DNA of 64,000 nt. It comes from Bacteroides bouchesdurhonensis. GTDB taxonomy: Bacteria; Bacteroidota; Bacteroidia; Bacteroidales; Bacteroidaceae. The stretch spans positions 1,447,626-1,511,625 of the forward strand of contig NZ_LT707006.1 of assembly GCF_900155865.1 (NCBI RefSeq), written 5' to 3'. The position numbers were made by a program, and so were the translations under genes. Under the pieces are notes generated by a model. That model saw only the letters and a program-made list of their open reading frames with translations, was not told where the DNA came from and searched no databases. Below, piece by piece: positions 25,695 to 35,020 of the stretch. The stretch's first letter is position 1. The number at the start of each line of letters is the position of its first letter.

Positions 25695-28112
25695 CTAGTG
25701 TTTGATTCCCTCAAACATATCATTCCTATCTTCTTTGGCTTGCGAGGATTTGCCTTTGAAGCTATTGAATGTATAACTCAATGTCAGCATGATTTGCGGA
25801 TATTTGGGCTTGATCTTTGTGTACGAACGCAAATCAGCCGTTTGGATATCACTGATATAGCAAGCCGACCGGAAGATATCTTTAAATGCCAGAGTGGCTG
25901 TGAGCTTCCGTTTGAGCAATTGTTGGCGGACAGCAAGATTGGCATACCAGTAAGCGTCGGTCCGTCCCTGGGTGGTGACAGACGGTCCCACGAAACTGCC
26001 GTCTAGTTGCAGACGTGTATATTTTCCTAATGTGAAGAGATTGTTCCACAAAATATCATAATTGGTGCTGGATTCGTTCTTTCCTCCGGCTGCCAGTTCA
26101 TTCTTTACTTTGTAGTGATAGACGTTGCCGTTAATCGTCGTGTTCCACCAGCGGACGGGATGCAGCGAGGTACTCAGCTCGATACCGGTAGAATAATCGT
26201 GTCCTACATTAGCCATTGAGTCCAACGTGACACCTGCAATATAGGGAACACGCAAACGCTCGATCTTATCTTTGCGTGTACGATGGAAGAGAGTTGCCGA
26301 AACACTGTTCTCACCAAAGGATTTACGGTAATTCATCTCAAAAGAGTTGATATATTCGGGACGAATATCCGGGTTACCGATCTCGGCGGTGTAGAAGTCA
26401 CGATACGTTATATAAGGTTCCATGTAGAACAATTGCGGGCGGGTGGTTCGTCGTGAGAAAGAGAATAGCAGACGGTGATCGTTCGCGAATGTATAGCCCA
26501 GATGTACCGATGGAAAAAACTCGAAACGGTTTTTCGTCCGGTTGGCTCCGGGAACGGAACTTTTCAATACGGTATGCGTATGCTCTCCACGAACACCGGC
26601 TTGGACTTCAAAACGTTTCCAGTTGGCCGATAAGATGGTATAAATAGAATTTACACCTTCCTGAAAATAGAATGTATTGTAAATGTCGTCACGCCAATAA
26701 AAGCTTTGGTTTTCGGGGTTCCACCATTCCATACTGTAATTACCGTCCTCCAGATAGGAATAATATTGATATCCGGCTTCCAGTTTGCCGACCTTTTCGA
26801 AAGGAAGACTGTAATCGAGGTTCGCTCTCAGCGTTTCCCGGTGTTCTGCTTCATAAGCGCGATGTCCCTGTTGGCGGTTCCCTTCCAAGTCATTCAAGTC
26901 GTTGAAGAAATACTCCAAAGCATGACCACCGTATTTGTAATATCCAGATGCGGCAATCTGATGACCTTTTTCGTTAAAACGATGTTCAACGGAGATACTT
27001 CCCAGACCGATGTTTTCGTCGTTATCATAATCGTCGATACTGTTGTAAAGCTCGGTTACAGGTTCGTTGCCTTTGATCGTGCGTGTTTCTTTGTAAGACA
27101 TGTCTCCTTTTCGTTTGTTGCCGCCATAGCCACCTTCAAGGTCTACGTTGATGGAAGTCTTCGATAGTTCCAGGTTCCATCCGCCTTTCAACGTATAATA
27201 ATAAGAATCACCCGTACGGGGCCCTACCGAGTGGGAAACGGTGGTTTGGTCTCCGACTATGGTCGTTTTCTCCTGATCGAAATCACTCTTACGTAAACGG
27301 TCTGTCCATTGTCCGCCTACATACCAACGTGAACGATTGTTCTGTTGAGTCAGTAAGAAGTCGATGTTACGGGCAAGCCAGGTACTTCCTGACAGGTTTA
27401 CCATACCACTTAGTCCCTTCAACGAATGTTTCTTAGTGATAATATTGATAATCCCTACATCACCGTCCGTATCATGTTTGGCAGAGGGAGTAGTGATAAT
27501 CTCAATATTCTCGATGTGTCCTGCCGGAATCTGTTCTAACGCTTGTGTGCCGGAAAAAACGCTTGGTTTGCCATCTATATATACTTTGAAACCTGCACTT
27601 CCGCGGAAGGTTATTTCTCCGTCCGCATCCACACGAATGGAAGGAGTGTTTTCCAGAATGTCTACGGCAGAGCCGACGCTGCCTACTATGTTGGTGGAGG
27701 CGGCCACTACTTTTTTATCCAGCTTATAGACTAGCTGGCGTTTTTCGGCCACTACTTCTACTTCTGCCAGACCGTTTTCCAGTGGTTTCATCTCTATGTC
27801 TCCCAGATTGAGAACTGTGTTATCTGAAATAACCAGATTTTCACGTGCGATAATGTCATACCCTACCAGACGAATCATCAGAGTATAGGTTCCGGGCTTC
27901 ACTTTCTGAAGACTGAAAACTCCTTTTACATCGGGGGAGGTATGCATCTGTGGGTTGGTATCTCCACTCTTGAACAAGAGCACATCGGCGAAGTCTATTA
28001 CTTGCTTACTTGTCGCATCAATTAAGCGACCTTTAATCTGAGGATCAGCAGGCGCAGCCCATATCATAGCAGATATCAGGCATAAGGCCAATAATGTAGA
28101 TAGTTTTTTCAT
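25695..28112 (-). CDS. Outer-membrane beta-barrel receptor (TonB-dependent-like)
   Basis: This 805-aa protein has a signal peptide ending IWAAP, then a carboxypeptidase-regulatory-like domain (about 25-115) with 'VKPGTYTLMIRLVGYD'. A plug-like domain follows ('DILENTPSIRVDADGEITFRG', 'IENIEIITTPSAKHDTDGDV'), and then a beta-barrel ending in 'PQIMLTLSYTFNSF' before a 20-residue charged tail. This is the family of large Bacteroidetes outer-membrane beta-barrel proteins related to TonB-dependent receptors but without a SusD partner. A TATCTTTG -7-type box lies at 28161-28168 on this strand. The ligand is unknown. It is transcribed alone. Confidence 0.88.
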   Translation of the reverse strand: MKKLSTLLALCLISAMIWAAPADPQIKGRLIDATSKQVIDFADVLLFKSGDTNPQMHTSPDVKGVFSLQKVKPGTYTLMIRLVGYDIIARENLVISDNTVLNLGDIEMKPLENGLAEVEVVAEKRQLVYKLDKKVVAASTNIVGSVGSAVDILENTPSIRVDADGEITFRGSAGFKVYIDGKPSVFSGTQALEQIPAGHIENIEIITTPSAKHDTDGDVGIINIITKKHSLKGLSGMVNLSGSTWLARNIDFLLTQQNNRSRWYVGGQWTDRLRKSDFDQEKTTIVGDQTTVSHSVGPRTGDSYYYTLKGGWNLELSKTSINVDLEGGYGGNKRKGDMSYKETRTIKGNEPVTELYNSIDDYDNDENIGLGSISVEHRFNEKGHQIAASGYYKYGGHALEYFFNDLNDLEGNRQQGHRAYEAEHRETLRANLDYSLPFEKVGKLEAGYQYYSYLEDGNYSMEWWNPENQSFYWRDDIYNTFYFQEGVNSIYTILSANWKRFEVQAGVRGEHTHTVLKSSVPGANRTKNRFEFFPSVHLGYTFANDHRLLFSFSRRTTRPQLFYMEPYITYRDFYTAEIGNPDIRPEYINSFEMNYRKSFGENSVSATLFHRTRKDKIERLRVPYIAGVTLDSMANVGHDYSTGIELSTSLHPVRWWNTTINGNVYHYKVKNELAAGGKNESSTNYDILWNNLFTLGKYTRLQLDGSFVGPSVTTQGRTDAYWYANLAVRQQLLKRKLTATLAFKDIFRSACYISDIQTADLRSYTKIKPKYPQIMLTLSYTFNSFKGKSSQAKEDRNDMFEGIKH

Positions 28113-28207
28113 TTAATAGGAAGTATAGTCATGTTTATTTCTGTTTCTCTAAAATGACCTCAAAGATAATAACTTTTCGGCATACCTGATGTGAATTAGG
28201 TTGATAA

Positions 28208-28858
28208 TTATAATATCAGCCAGATGCCGATGATATGTCCGACACTTCCTCCCAGACAGAATAGGTGAAAGACTGCATGCATATACGGCTTGCGGAGTGA
28301 ATAGAATACGGCACCAATAATGTAGGATGCTCCTCCTCCCAATAACCACCAGAAAGCAGGAGTAGCATTCATGGCTGTCAGACAGTCCATTAGTGGCTTG
28401 AGGGCTACGAGAATAGCAGACCCCATTCCTACGAAACAAATTGTCTCCAGATTGCTGTGTTCTTTGAGTTTGGTAAAGCTCAGGATAAGTCCGACGATCG
28501 CCGATAGCCAGACAAAAGAGAATATTCCCCATCCCCAACCACCTGCATGGCGCATAACGAGTAATGTGAAAGGAGTATATGTACCGGCAATATGTAAATA
28601 TATAGCTCCATGATCGAATTTACGAAGTAACTCTTTCAATCGTCCCGGACGACTGGCATGATACCACGTTGAACTAATGTAGCAAGATAACATTCCTACT
28701 AGATAGACCGAAACGCAGCTCACTGCCCATGTTGGTTCCCTATTTTCAGCTGCTCTTTTTAGCAGTAAATATCCTGCAATCATTCCAAGCAGAATACCTG
28801 AACCATGACTTAGGGCATTCGCCCATTCCTCTCCATTGCTGTATCGTTTATTTTTCAA
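28208..28858 (-). CDS. Hemolysin III / PAQR family membrane protein, TTG start
   Basis: This 216-aa integral membrane protein has about seven transmembrane helices. Family residues are visible: 'ALSHGSGILLGMIAGY', 'SSTWYHASRPGRLK', 'KFDHGAIYLHIAGTYTPF' and a final 'MHAVFHLFCLGGSVGHIIGI', where the His residues would bind zinc as in PAQR receptors. The frame starts at TTG, not ATG. GGAGG 8 nt upstream supports this start, and no in-frame ATG lies close by. A TACCTTTG box at 28898-28905 on this strand gives a short leader. In bacteria the family is usually labelled hemolysin III, but membrane homeostasis is the likelier role. Confidence 0.9.
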   Translation of the reverse strand: MKNKRYSNGEEWANALSHGSGILLGMIAGYLLLKRAAENREPTWAVSCVSVYLVGMLSCYISSTWYHASRPGRLKELLRKFDHGAIYLHIAGTYTPFTLLVMRHAGGWGWGIFSFVWLSAIVGLILSFTKLKEHSNLETICFVGMGSAILVALKPLMDCLTAMNATPAFWWLLGGGASYIIGAVFYSLRKPYMHAVFHLFCLGGSVGHIIGIWLIL

Positions 28859-28961
28859 AGTTTTTCCTCCGTATGTTCAAATTGTCCTTTGGTTACACAA
28901 AGGTAGTGCTTTTTCTAAAAAGAGAAAGAACAAAGGTTTTTTGTTGTATCGACTCTTGGGC

Positions 28962-30854
28962 TTATTCTTTTCTTAGAACAATTGTTCCATTATATTGCTC
29001 TGCCACTTGTTTGCGGAAGCCGATAAAAGCTGTATATTCTTCCGGATCATAAACACCTTTGTTCATCAACAGTCGGTGGGTAACAAATATCTCTTTGTCT
29101 TTCACCTGAATGGAAGATGAGAATTTACCGAATTTGCTTTGCAGACTGACCGGACGAGGGAGTCCTTCAATGGTATAACCTTCGGGCAACGGAATGTGGA
29201 TGCTGTCTGTGTCCGAAAAACCATAATTGATATGAATAGGATATGTACGCTTTGCGCTACGGGGTACACTGAATCCTTTACGGAAAACATTGACAGGGAT
29301 GAACAGCCGGTTGCCTGTTTTATTGCCATATTGGTTACTACTGATCACATAATTGAAAGTGATAGACGGATTGGATTCTTTCTGTTCATTAATTTGTAGA
29401 TTGAGAATATCGGCTTGTGGCAAATTAATATTCGAACGGATACGGTCCTTCTTTTGATTGGGTTCCAAGTACATGATATCTGCTTCGTCTTCGTATTGAA
29501 ACAGTCGGGAAATTTCATTTACTTCGATGCGTGTCTCAGTCGTGGGAGAGAGGAGGACTTTGGCCGCAATAGATTGTGTGTTTAGTGAATCCGGGTAGGT
29601 AGGCAGACGATAGATCCGTCCTCCCGTAGGCTCGATCAGTAACGCGTCGTGGCCTGCAATGCCTTGGTGCACATATCCGAAGGGGAGCTCTGCATTGGTA
29701 CATTCCAGCCAGAGTGTATCTTGCGGAAGAGGAACATGCAGGATAACATGATTCATCTGGTTCGGACTTGAGAAGTCGGGAATGAGCCGCTCATTTTCGG
29801 TGCTGATGGCAGTATAGGTAGAAGAAATACCTAATTCTTTCAACATGGCACGCATATAATTGGAGAGTCCTTTGCAATCACCGAATCCTGTACGGCAAAC
29901 ATCAGTGGCAGCAATGGGCTGCAAGCCGCCAATTCCTAGCTGAATGCTGACGTAACGTGTGTTTTTTGCCAGATAGTCGTACACTGCTTTCACTTTCTCC
30001 CGGTCGGTGGAGCAATTAGCCGTCAGTTCATGCAGGGAATTCCGGAAAGGTTCGGTCAGCAAGTCACGTCCTTCGAGCAGTTTGTTTTGCCATTCTCCAA
30101 ATTTCTGCCAAGTGCTCATGTCTCCTACGGTCTTGTCGTATTGAAAGGCAGAAGGGGAAAAATGTACACATGGAAACAGTTGCGCAAAAGAAGGACCGAA
30201 CGGTTCTTTTTCGATTGCTGGCAATTTGGTAGCTGTGGCTTCGATAATCTGCCGTCTATCCGGACCGGTAGACTCTTTCACCTGGATGTTCTTTCCTTTA
30301 GTGTATTGCTCATAATACCGGCAGGTTTGTTCGGCAGGCAATTCAATCCGGTATGAAGCTTTTTCTACTCTTTGGCCGAAGCTGAACTGGGGTAGGAAAG
30401 GCGGATAACCGATGAGACCGTTGGTACATTTTACTTCCCATTCGTATCTCACAGTAAAAGGCAAAGAAGGATAGTTGCAGTCGTACACATAGAAATAATC
30501 ATCCGAAGCGAGTGAACCGGAGTATTCGCTCTTCTGAAGATTTGATTTCTTAATCTTCCGTACGCTTTGCCCGGTGGCATTAAATATCTCTCCGGAAAAC
30601 TTCTGCAAGGAACTGAACATGTCACAACGACAAATAAACCGGGCGTCTTCCATCCCTTTGCGATTGAGAATGGTGATGGTGATGCTCTGCTTTTCTACCG
30701 ATTGCGTCATCGACTTACAAATGATTTCTGTGTGCATATCCTGTACGATGGAGATGAGATCGGACTGCACATCCTGCGCTTGTGCGAAGAGTGTAAAGAG
30801 GCTTAAACAGGCGCAGGATAGAAGTCTGGTTATTGGGTTTCTTGAATAGTTCAT
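28962..30854 (-). CDS. DUF3857 and transglutaminase-domain protein, catalytic residues present
   Basis: This 630-aa protein has a signal peptide ending LFAQAQ. Residues about 55-230 form the DUF3857 domain and about 260-400 a transglutaminase-like domain. The expected Cys is in 'GFGDCKGLSNYMRAML' and the His in 'MNHVILHVPL', with an acidic residue in 'LWLECTNA', so the active site looks complete. The C-terminal part is beta-rich. It is the last of three paralogues in one leftward operon (gaps of 33 and 18 nt). Family members are periplasmic or surface proteins of unknown substrate; peptide cleavage or crosslinking is possible. Confidence 0.88.
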   Translation of the reverse strand: MNYSRNPITRLLSCACLSLFTLFAQAQDVQSDLISIVQDMHTEIICKSMTQSVEKQSITITILNRKGMEDARFICRCDMFSSLQKFSGEIFNATGQSVRKIKKSNLQKSEYSGSLASDDYFYVYDCNYPSLPFTVRYEWEVKCTNGLIGYPPFLPQFSFGQRVEKASYRIELPAEQTCRYYEQYTKGKNIQVKESTGPDRRQIIEATATKLPAIEKEPFGPSFAQLFPCVHFSPSAFQYDKTVGDMSTWQKFGEWQNKLLEGRDLLTEPFRNSLHELTANCSTDREKVKAVYDYLAKNTRYVSIQLGIGGLQPIAATDVCRTGFGDCKGLSNYMRAMLKELGISSTYTAISTENERLIPDFSSPNQMNHVILHVPLPQDTLWLECTNAELPFGYVHQGIAGHDALLIEPTGGRIYRLPTYPDSLNTQSIAAKVLLSPTTETRIEVNEISRLFQYEDEADIMYLEPNQKKDRIRSNINLPQADILNLQINEQKESNPSITFNYVISSNQYGNKTGNRLFIPVNVFRKGFSVPRSAKRTYPIHINYGFSDTDSIHIPLPEGYTIEGLPRPVSLQSKFGKFSSSIQVKDKEIFVTHRLLMNKGVYDPEEYTAFIGFRKQVAEQYNGTIVLRKE

Positions 30855-30887
30855 TATGTATATAAAGTTTTTTAAGATGGGGATTAT

Positions 30888-32894
30888 TTATAACTTTCTC
30901 AGTACTACCATTTCATTGTTTTTATTGGTGAGCTTTTCCCAGAAAGCTTTCACATCTTGATACTCATCAGGCAGATAGAATGATTTGCTGGAAGAAAATA
31001 CATATTCTATTTTTATTGCATCCTGTTCTTGGGATATGTTGTATTGGCAGATACTTTGTCCGTCTTTTGCTATGAGTTTCATAGGTTTGGGAATTTCTTC
31101 GATTACATAGCCTTCAGGAATTCTTAGAAGTGTAGTCAGGAACAATTGGTTGTTATATGGTATTTCTATGGGAAGCTTTCGTTCTGCTTGTGTGAATGGG
31201 CATTTGCTGACATGAAGGAATACCAGCGGATTGACGTAAATGTGGTTGTCACTTGCTGTCAGTTGTTTCTCAAATTCAAAAAATTCTGTAACGTCAGGTG
31301 AGAATGACCGCACATTTTTTGCCTGAAATTGCTTGATACTGATGCCTTCTGTTGTTTCCAGTTCGCTTATAAAGGCCGTACTGTCTTTGGCATTATGATA
31401 ACGTTTTCGAAACGAATACGTATCTAATCCGGTATACTGAGTCAGTCTGGTTCCTTTGATTTTTCCTTCCGGACAAATGTATCCGTCTACTTTCGAGTCG
31501 ATTTGATGTTTACCCAGCCGGTTCAGGTTTACCCAATAACTTGCTCCCATATCATGGATGATACGTGCCTGATCTACCATTAATATAGGAGATAGGACAT
31601 TTATGAACCCGTAATCTATTGAACCATCTAAGAAAGCAAAAGTGCTGTCGGTATCAGCAATACCTACGATAAAGGTATTTAACTTCAGAATAGAAGGGTG
31701 GCTGATGGGCAATCTTCCTGCATCTCTCCTGCTCATTACCACTGGGTAACATGGAATCTGTGCGTCACGCAGCATACTCATCAATATAAAATTGAAGTCG
31801 GCATTGCTGCCTGTTTGATCTTTTATTACTTTTTTAACTTCATTTCCATATAGGCTGTATTGTCCATTCCAGGATAGCTTTTCTTTGAGGAAAAGAAAGA
31901 TTGCGGATATTTGCCCCAGTTGGCTAGGTATTTTATCTAGGTGCAGTGACTTCATTTCTTTGTGGTAAGGATTGCGCATACTGAGTAATCCGCCAAAACT
32001 TTCATTTTCTAACAGCATTCTATCGATATCATTCCACGTTTGGGTAAATGAATGATAGGGCTCTCCCGGAATTTCAAGTCCTTTGATTTCGAGATTGACA
32101 CCGCTCAGGTAATCATCTACGCACCATACATAATTATCTGCATGAAGAGCCGGTAATTGCTTGCCGGTGAATAGTAAATAGTCTCCATTACACTCTATCG
32201 TTCCTGGAGGATAGGGCGGTTCGAGCATGAATAATTGACGGGTTGTTTCTTTTTTAGGGGTTAGGCTATAGCTGCCTTGTACCTCTAGGTTGTATTTAAA
32301 ATATTCGGGTATTGTTATTTCATATTGAGCCCAAAGGACCGGAATATTCCTTTGAGCTTTCCAAGGAGCTATGGTAAAGAAAAAATCAGAATGTAATTGA
32401 AACTTATATTCGAATACTGTTCCTTGCTTGACAGCAGGTATGGAAAACTTAGTCAGCATATATTCGTCGTTCAGCCGTTCTTTAAAAATAAGATCGTTTT
32501 TTAGTTTGGTACGTACAATTTTTCCTTTTTCCAGATTGTAGGCTGATGCGTCAATTTGTTTGACAATCTCTCTTAAGCGATTGTCTTTTATATTCAGGTA
32601 GTATGGAATGCTGATGTTAGCATGAGATACCCCATTAGGCTTGAGCACTTTGACCTTGAACTCGTAATCATATACTAGGTGGAACTGCCGGTCGCTGAAA
32701 ATATAGTTTACACTACATTTGGAATAAAGTACAACTGCCGTAGCGGATGTGTCAGGAGTATACTCGGTCATGGCCAACTCTTCTAAGGTGGGATGGTTGT
32801 ATTTTGTGTTAGGTTCGATAGTAGTGACCTTAGCCTGATGGGCGGAACCTTGCCAACCTAATAACAACATGGCAAACAGCAGTATCAGTTTCAT
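30888..32894 (-). CDS. DUF3857 protein with inactive transglutaminase fold (paralogue 2)
   Basis: This 668-aa protein has a signal peptide ending WQGSAH. It has the same architecture as its neighbours: DUF3857, then a transglutaminase-like domain, then a beta-rich C-terminal domain. The catalytic Cys motif is replaced by 'TGSNADFNFILMSML', where alignment puts Asn at the Cys position, and the His motif reads 'LNTFIVGI' with Thr for His. The Asp region 'FAFLDGS' is kept. The enzyme should be dead unless another residue acts. Binding or a scaffolding role with the active paralogue is inferred. Gaps to the neighbouring genes are 33 and 18 nt. Confidence 0.85.
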   Translation of the reverse strand: MKLILLFAMLLLGWQGSAHQAKVTTIEPNTKYNHPTLEELAMTEYTPDTSATAVVLYSKCSVNYIFSDRQFHLVYDYEFKVKVLKPNGVSHANISIPYYLNIKDNRLREIVKQIDASAYNLEKGKIVRTKLKNDLIFKERLNDEYMLTKFSIPAVKQGTVFEYKFQLHSDFFFTIAPWKAQRNIPVLWAQYEITIPEYFKYNLEVQGSYSLTPKKETTRQLFMLEPPYPPGTIECNGDYLLFTGKQLPALHADNYVWCVDDYLSGVNLEIKGLEIPGEPYHSFTQTWNDIDRMLLENESFGGLLSMRNPYHKEMKSLHLDKIPSQLGQISAIFLFLKEKLSWNGQYSLYGNEVKKVIKDQTGSNADFNFILMSMLRDAQIPCYPVVMSRRDAGRLPISHPSILKLNTFIVGIADTDSTFAFLDGSIDYGFINVLSPILMVDQARIIHDMGASYWVNLNRLGKHQIDSKVDGYICPEGKIKGTRLTQYTGLDTYSFRKRYHNAKDSTAFISELETTEGISIKQFQAKNVRSFSPDVTEFFEFEKQLTASDNHIYVNPLVFLHVSKCPFTQAERKLPIEIPYNNQLFLTTLLRIPEGYVIEEIPKPMKLIAKDGQSICQYNISQEQDAIKIEYVFSSSKSFYLPDEYQDVKAFWEKLTNKNNEMVVLRKL

Positions 32895-32912
32895 ATTATT
32901 TGCAGAATGGAA

Positions 32913-34925
32913 TTATATTTTTTTCAGTACAATAGTCGCTTTATTCTTATCAATCATTTTGGTCCATATATCTTGTATCTGTTTGTATTTATCGACAGGG
33001 AACAGATAGGATTTTAGGATGAATAGATAATTCAGCCGGATCTTATTCTCTGCTTTCTCTATCATATATCTACATTGCAGATCATTGCTGTCGTTTTTGA
33101 TAAGTTGCGACTGGGGTAGCTCTTCCACTGTGTATCCTTCTGGAATGGTGAGTGTAGACGATACTACAAAACTATATGGATAGGGGAACTCGACAGGAAG
33201 CACTCTCTCTGCCTGGAAGAAAGGATGCTTATCTACGTGTGTGAAAATCATCGGATTAACATATAGTCGGTCTCCGGATGTTCCCGCTTTTAGGGTGAAA
33301 TCTGTTACTTCTTCCAATTGTGCGAGATCGTCAGAAATGTTTTGGATCCTCGTATTGCTAAAGACACTTTTGTCATTTTCCGGAGCATCGGCTGATTCTT
33401 TTTTGTGTAGCTTCCGTTGCTGAAATTCCAATGCCTGATGTCCGGTAAAGGAGGATTTACGCTTCCCTTTAATCTCTGTTCCTTCTATAGCAGCTTCAAT
33501 GGTAATTAATACAGCGCTATTTGAAAGCTTGGTCAGATCCACCCATTTCTTTTCTTCCGTTTCCGGTGAACCAAGCATGTACGCTTGACTTACGGTTAGC
33601 TCAAGTGGCAATACATTGAGTGTAGGAATCTCCATCGAGCTGTCTAGGTAGATATATTTATTGTTGTCCTGGTCGTAAACGGCAACAACAAACGTGTTCA
33701 GCTTCTGAATAGAGGGATAATTGATGGGAAGTATTCCTGCTGAACGGTGGCTTATAACAACAGGATAGGCTGAAAAACCGAAGTCCTTGAGTATACTGAT
33801 GAGCACGAAGTTTAGATCGGCATTACTACCTTTTTTCTCTTTTAGCACTTTAGAAGGATTTATACCGTATAACCTGTAAGTACCATCCCATGCCAGATTC
33901 TTTCTCAGTACCTTAAATGCGGTGATAATCTTCTGGTTAGTGGTCATATCACTGGAGAAATCGCGTTTGGCATCCTCTCTGAAAGGATTGGTCATCGACA
34001 TAAGCTGACCGAACGGTTCGTATTCGATGTTCATAAGTCGTTTCTCTATATCCGACCACTTCTTGCTGATAGGACGGTATTCCTGTCCTGGAAAGTTGGT
34101 GCCTTGCATGTCGAAACTAATCTGCACTTTGTAATCTTCCGGACACCAGCAGTAGTCTTCCTTTTGTTTAATGGCTGGAAGGTTCTCGCTAGTGAATGTT
34201 AATTGATCACATTTAACGAAGAATACATCTGCTGAACCAGCTCCACCGGGTCCATAGTTGGATGCATGCATGGTGGCTTGTTTTTTATCTGTTTTTATCA
34301 AGTCGCTCCCACGACTTTCGATGTTAAAGATATATACCAGGGGAATAGTGATTTCGTACTGATTGTAAACTACCGGGATTTCTTGTTGCATATACCAATT
34401 GGGTATTTCGATGTAACTGGTGGTTGTCATATAACGGTATTCGATCACCGTTCCGGCTTTTACTGCGGGAAGAGAGAATTTCAAGACTTTGATATTAGGG
34501 TCTACTCGTTCGTCAGATATCAGGTCACTGGTGAGTGCAGTCTTGACAATCTTTCCATTTTCCAAGTTGTAACTGGCTCCATCCAGTTTTTCTATTCTGT
34601 CAGCTTCTTTATGTGTGTCTGTGGGAGAGTAGTATGGGATGGCGACATCTGCATAAGAGGTTCCTTGTGATTTCAGAATTTTCACTCGAATTACTTGTTC
34701 GGTATGTAGCTTGAAAAAGTCATTGTAAGTGAAATAGGTTTTCCCTTGATGAAGAAGGCATACGGCTGTGGCTGTGGTGTCGGGGGCATAAGTAGTCAGG
34801 GATAATTCTTCTTTAGTAGGTTTGCCGTATTTTAAGTTGGGCTTGAGAACGGGATCGCTTTGTTGTGCTAGAGCATACGATATGCACAGAAATAAATAAA
34901 TGCATAGTGTGAATAGTTTTTCCAT
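32913..34925 (-). CDS. DUF3857 protein with inactive transglutaminase fold (paralogue 3)
   Basis: This 670-aa protein is first in the operon, with a signal peptide ending SYALAQ. It shares the N-terminal pattern 'PDTTATAVCLLHQGKTYF' with paralogue 2 (ATAVVLYSKC). The transglutaminase core reads 'KKGSNADLNFVLISIL' and 'LNTFVVAVYD', so Cys and His are replaced exactly as in paralogue 2. The shared SNAD-x-NF motif shows that loss of the active site is old and conserved. The protein is closer to paralogue 2 than to the active one. The operon's substrate is unknown. Confidence 0.85.
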   Translation of the reverse strand: MEKLFTLCIYLFLCISYALAQQSDPVLKPNLKYGKPTKEELSLTTYAPDTTATAVCLLHQGKTYFTYNDFFKLHTEQVIRVKILKSQGTSYADVAIPYYSPTDTHKEADRIEKLDGASYNLENGKIVKTALTSDLISDERVDPNIKVLKFSLPAVKAGTVIEYRYMTTTSYIEIPNWYMQQEIPVVYNQYEITIPLVYIFNIESRGSDLIKTDKKQATMHASNYGPGGAGSADVFFVKCDQLTFTSENLPAIKQKEDYCWCPEDYKVQISFDMQGTNFPGQEYRPISKKWSDIEKRLMNIEYEPFGQLMSMTNPFREDAKRDFSSDMTTNQKIITAFKVLRKNLAWDGTYRLYGINPSKVLKEKKGSNADLNFVLISILKDFGFSAYPVVISHRSAGILPINYPSIQKLNTFVVAVYDQDNNKYIYLDSSMEIPTLNVLPLELTVSQAYMLGSPETEEKKWVDLTKLSNSAVLITIEAAIEGTEIKGKRKSSFTGHQALEFQQRKLHKKESADAPENDKSVFSNTRIQNISDDLAQLEEVTDFTLKAGTSGDRLYVNPMIFTHVDKHPFFQAERVLPVEFPYPYSFVVSSTLTIPEGYTVEELPQSQLIKNDSNDLQCRYMIEKAENKIRLNYLFILKSYLFPVDKYKQIQDIWTKMIDKNKATIVLKKI

Positions 34926-34961
34926 ATTCTTGTGTGTTGTTCATACTATCACAAATTTAGG

Positions 34962-34997
34962 AAAAAAAAAGAGAAAGAACCAAGCCTTTCTCTTTTT
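34962..34997 (-). terminator. Rho-independent terminator of ddh
   Basis: A 12-bp stem (AAAAAGAGAAAG/CTTTCTCTTTTT) with an 8-nt loop, followed leftward by T residues; 24 nt past the ddh stop. Confidence 0.75.
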
Positions 34998-35020
34998 ATT
35001 TTCATCTTTAGGATAAAGAT

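Noticed and set aside
25695..28112. Canonical SusC gene
   Set aside because: It has a plug-like domain but not the SusC-specific plug motifs, and no susD follows, so it was called a general beta-barrel receptor.
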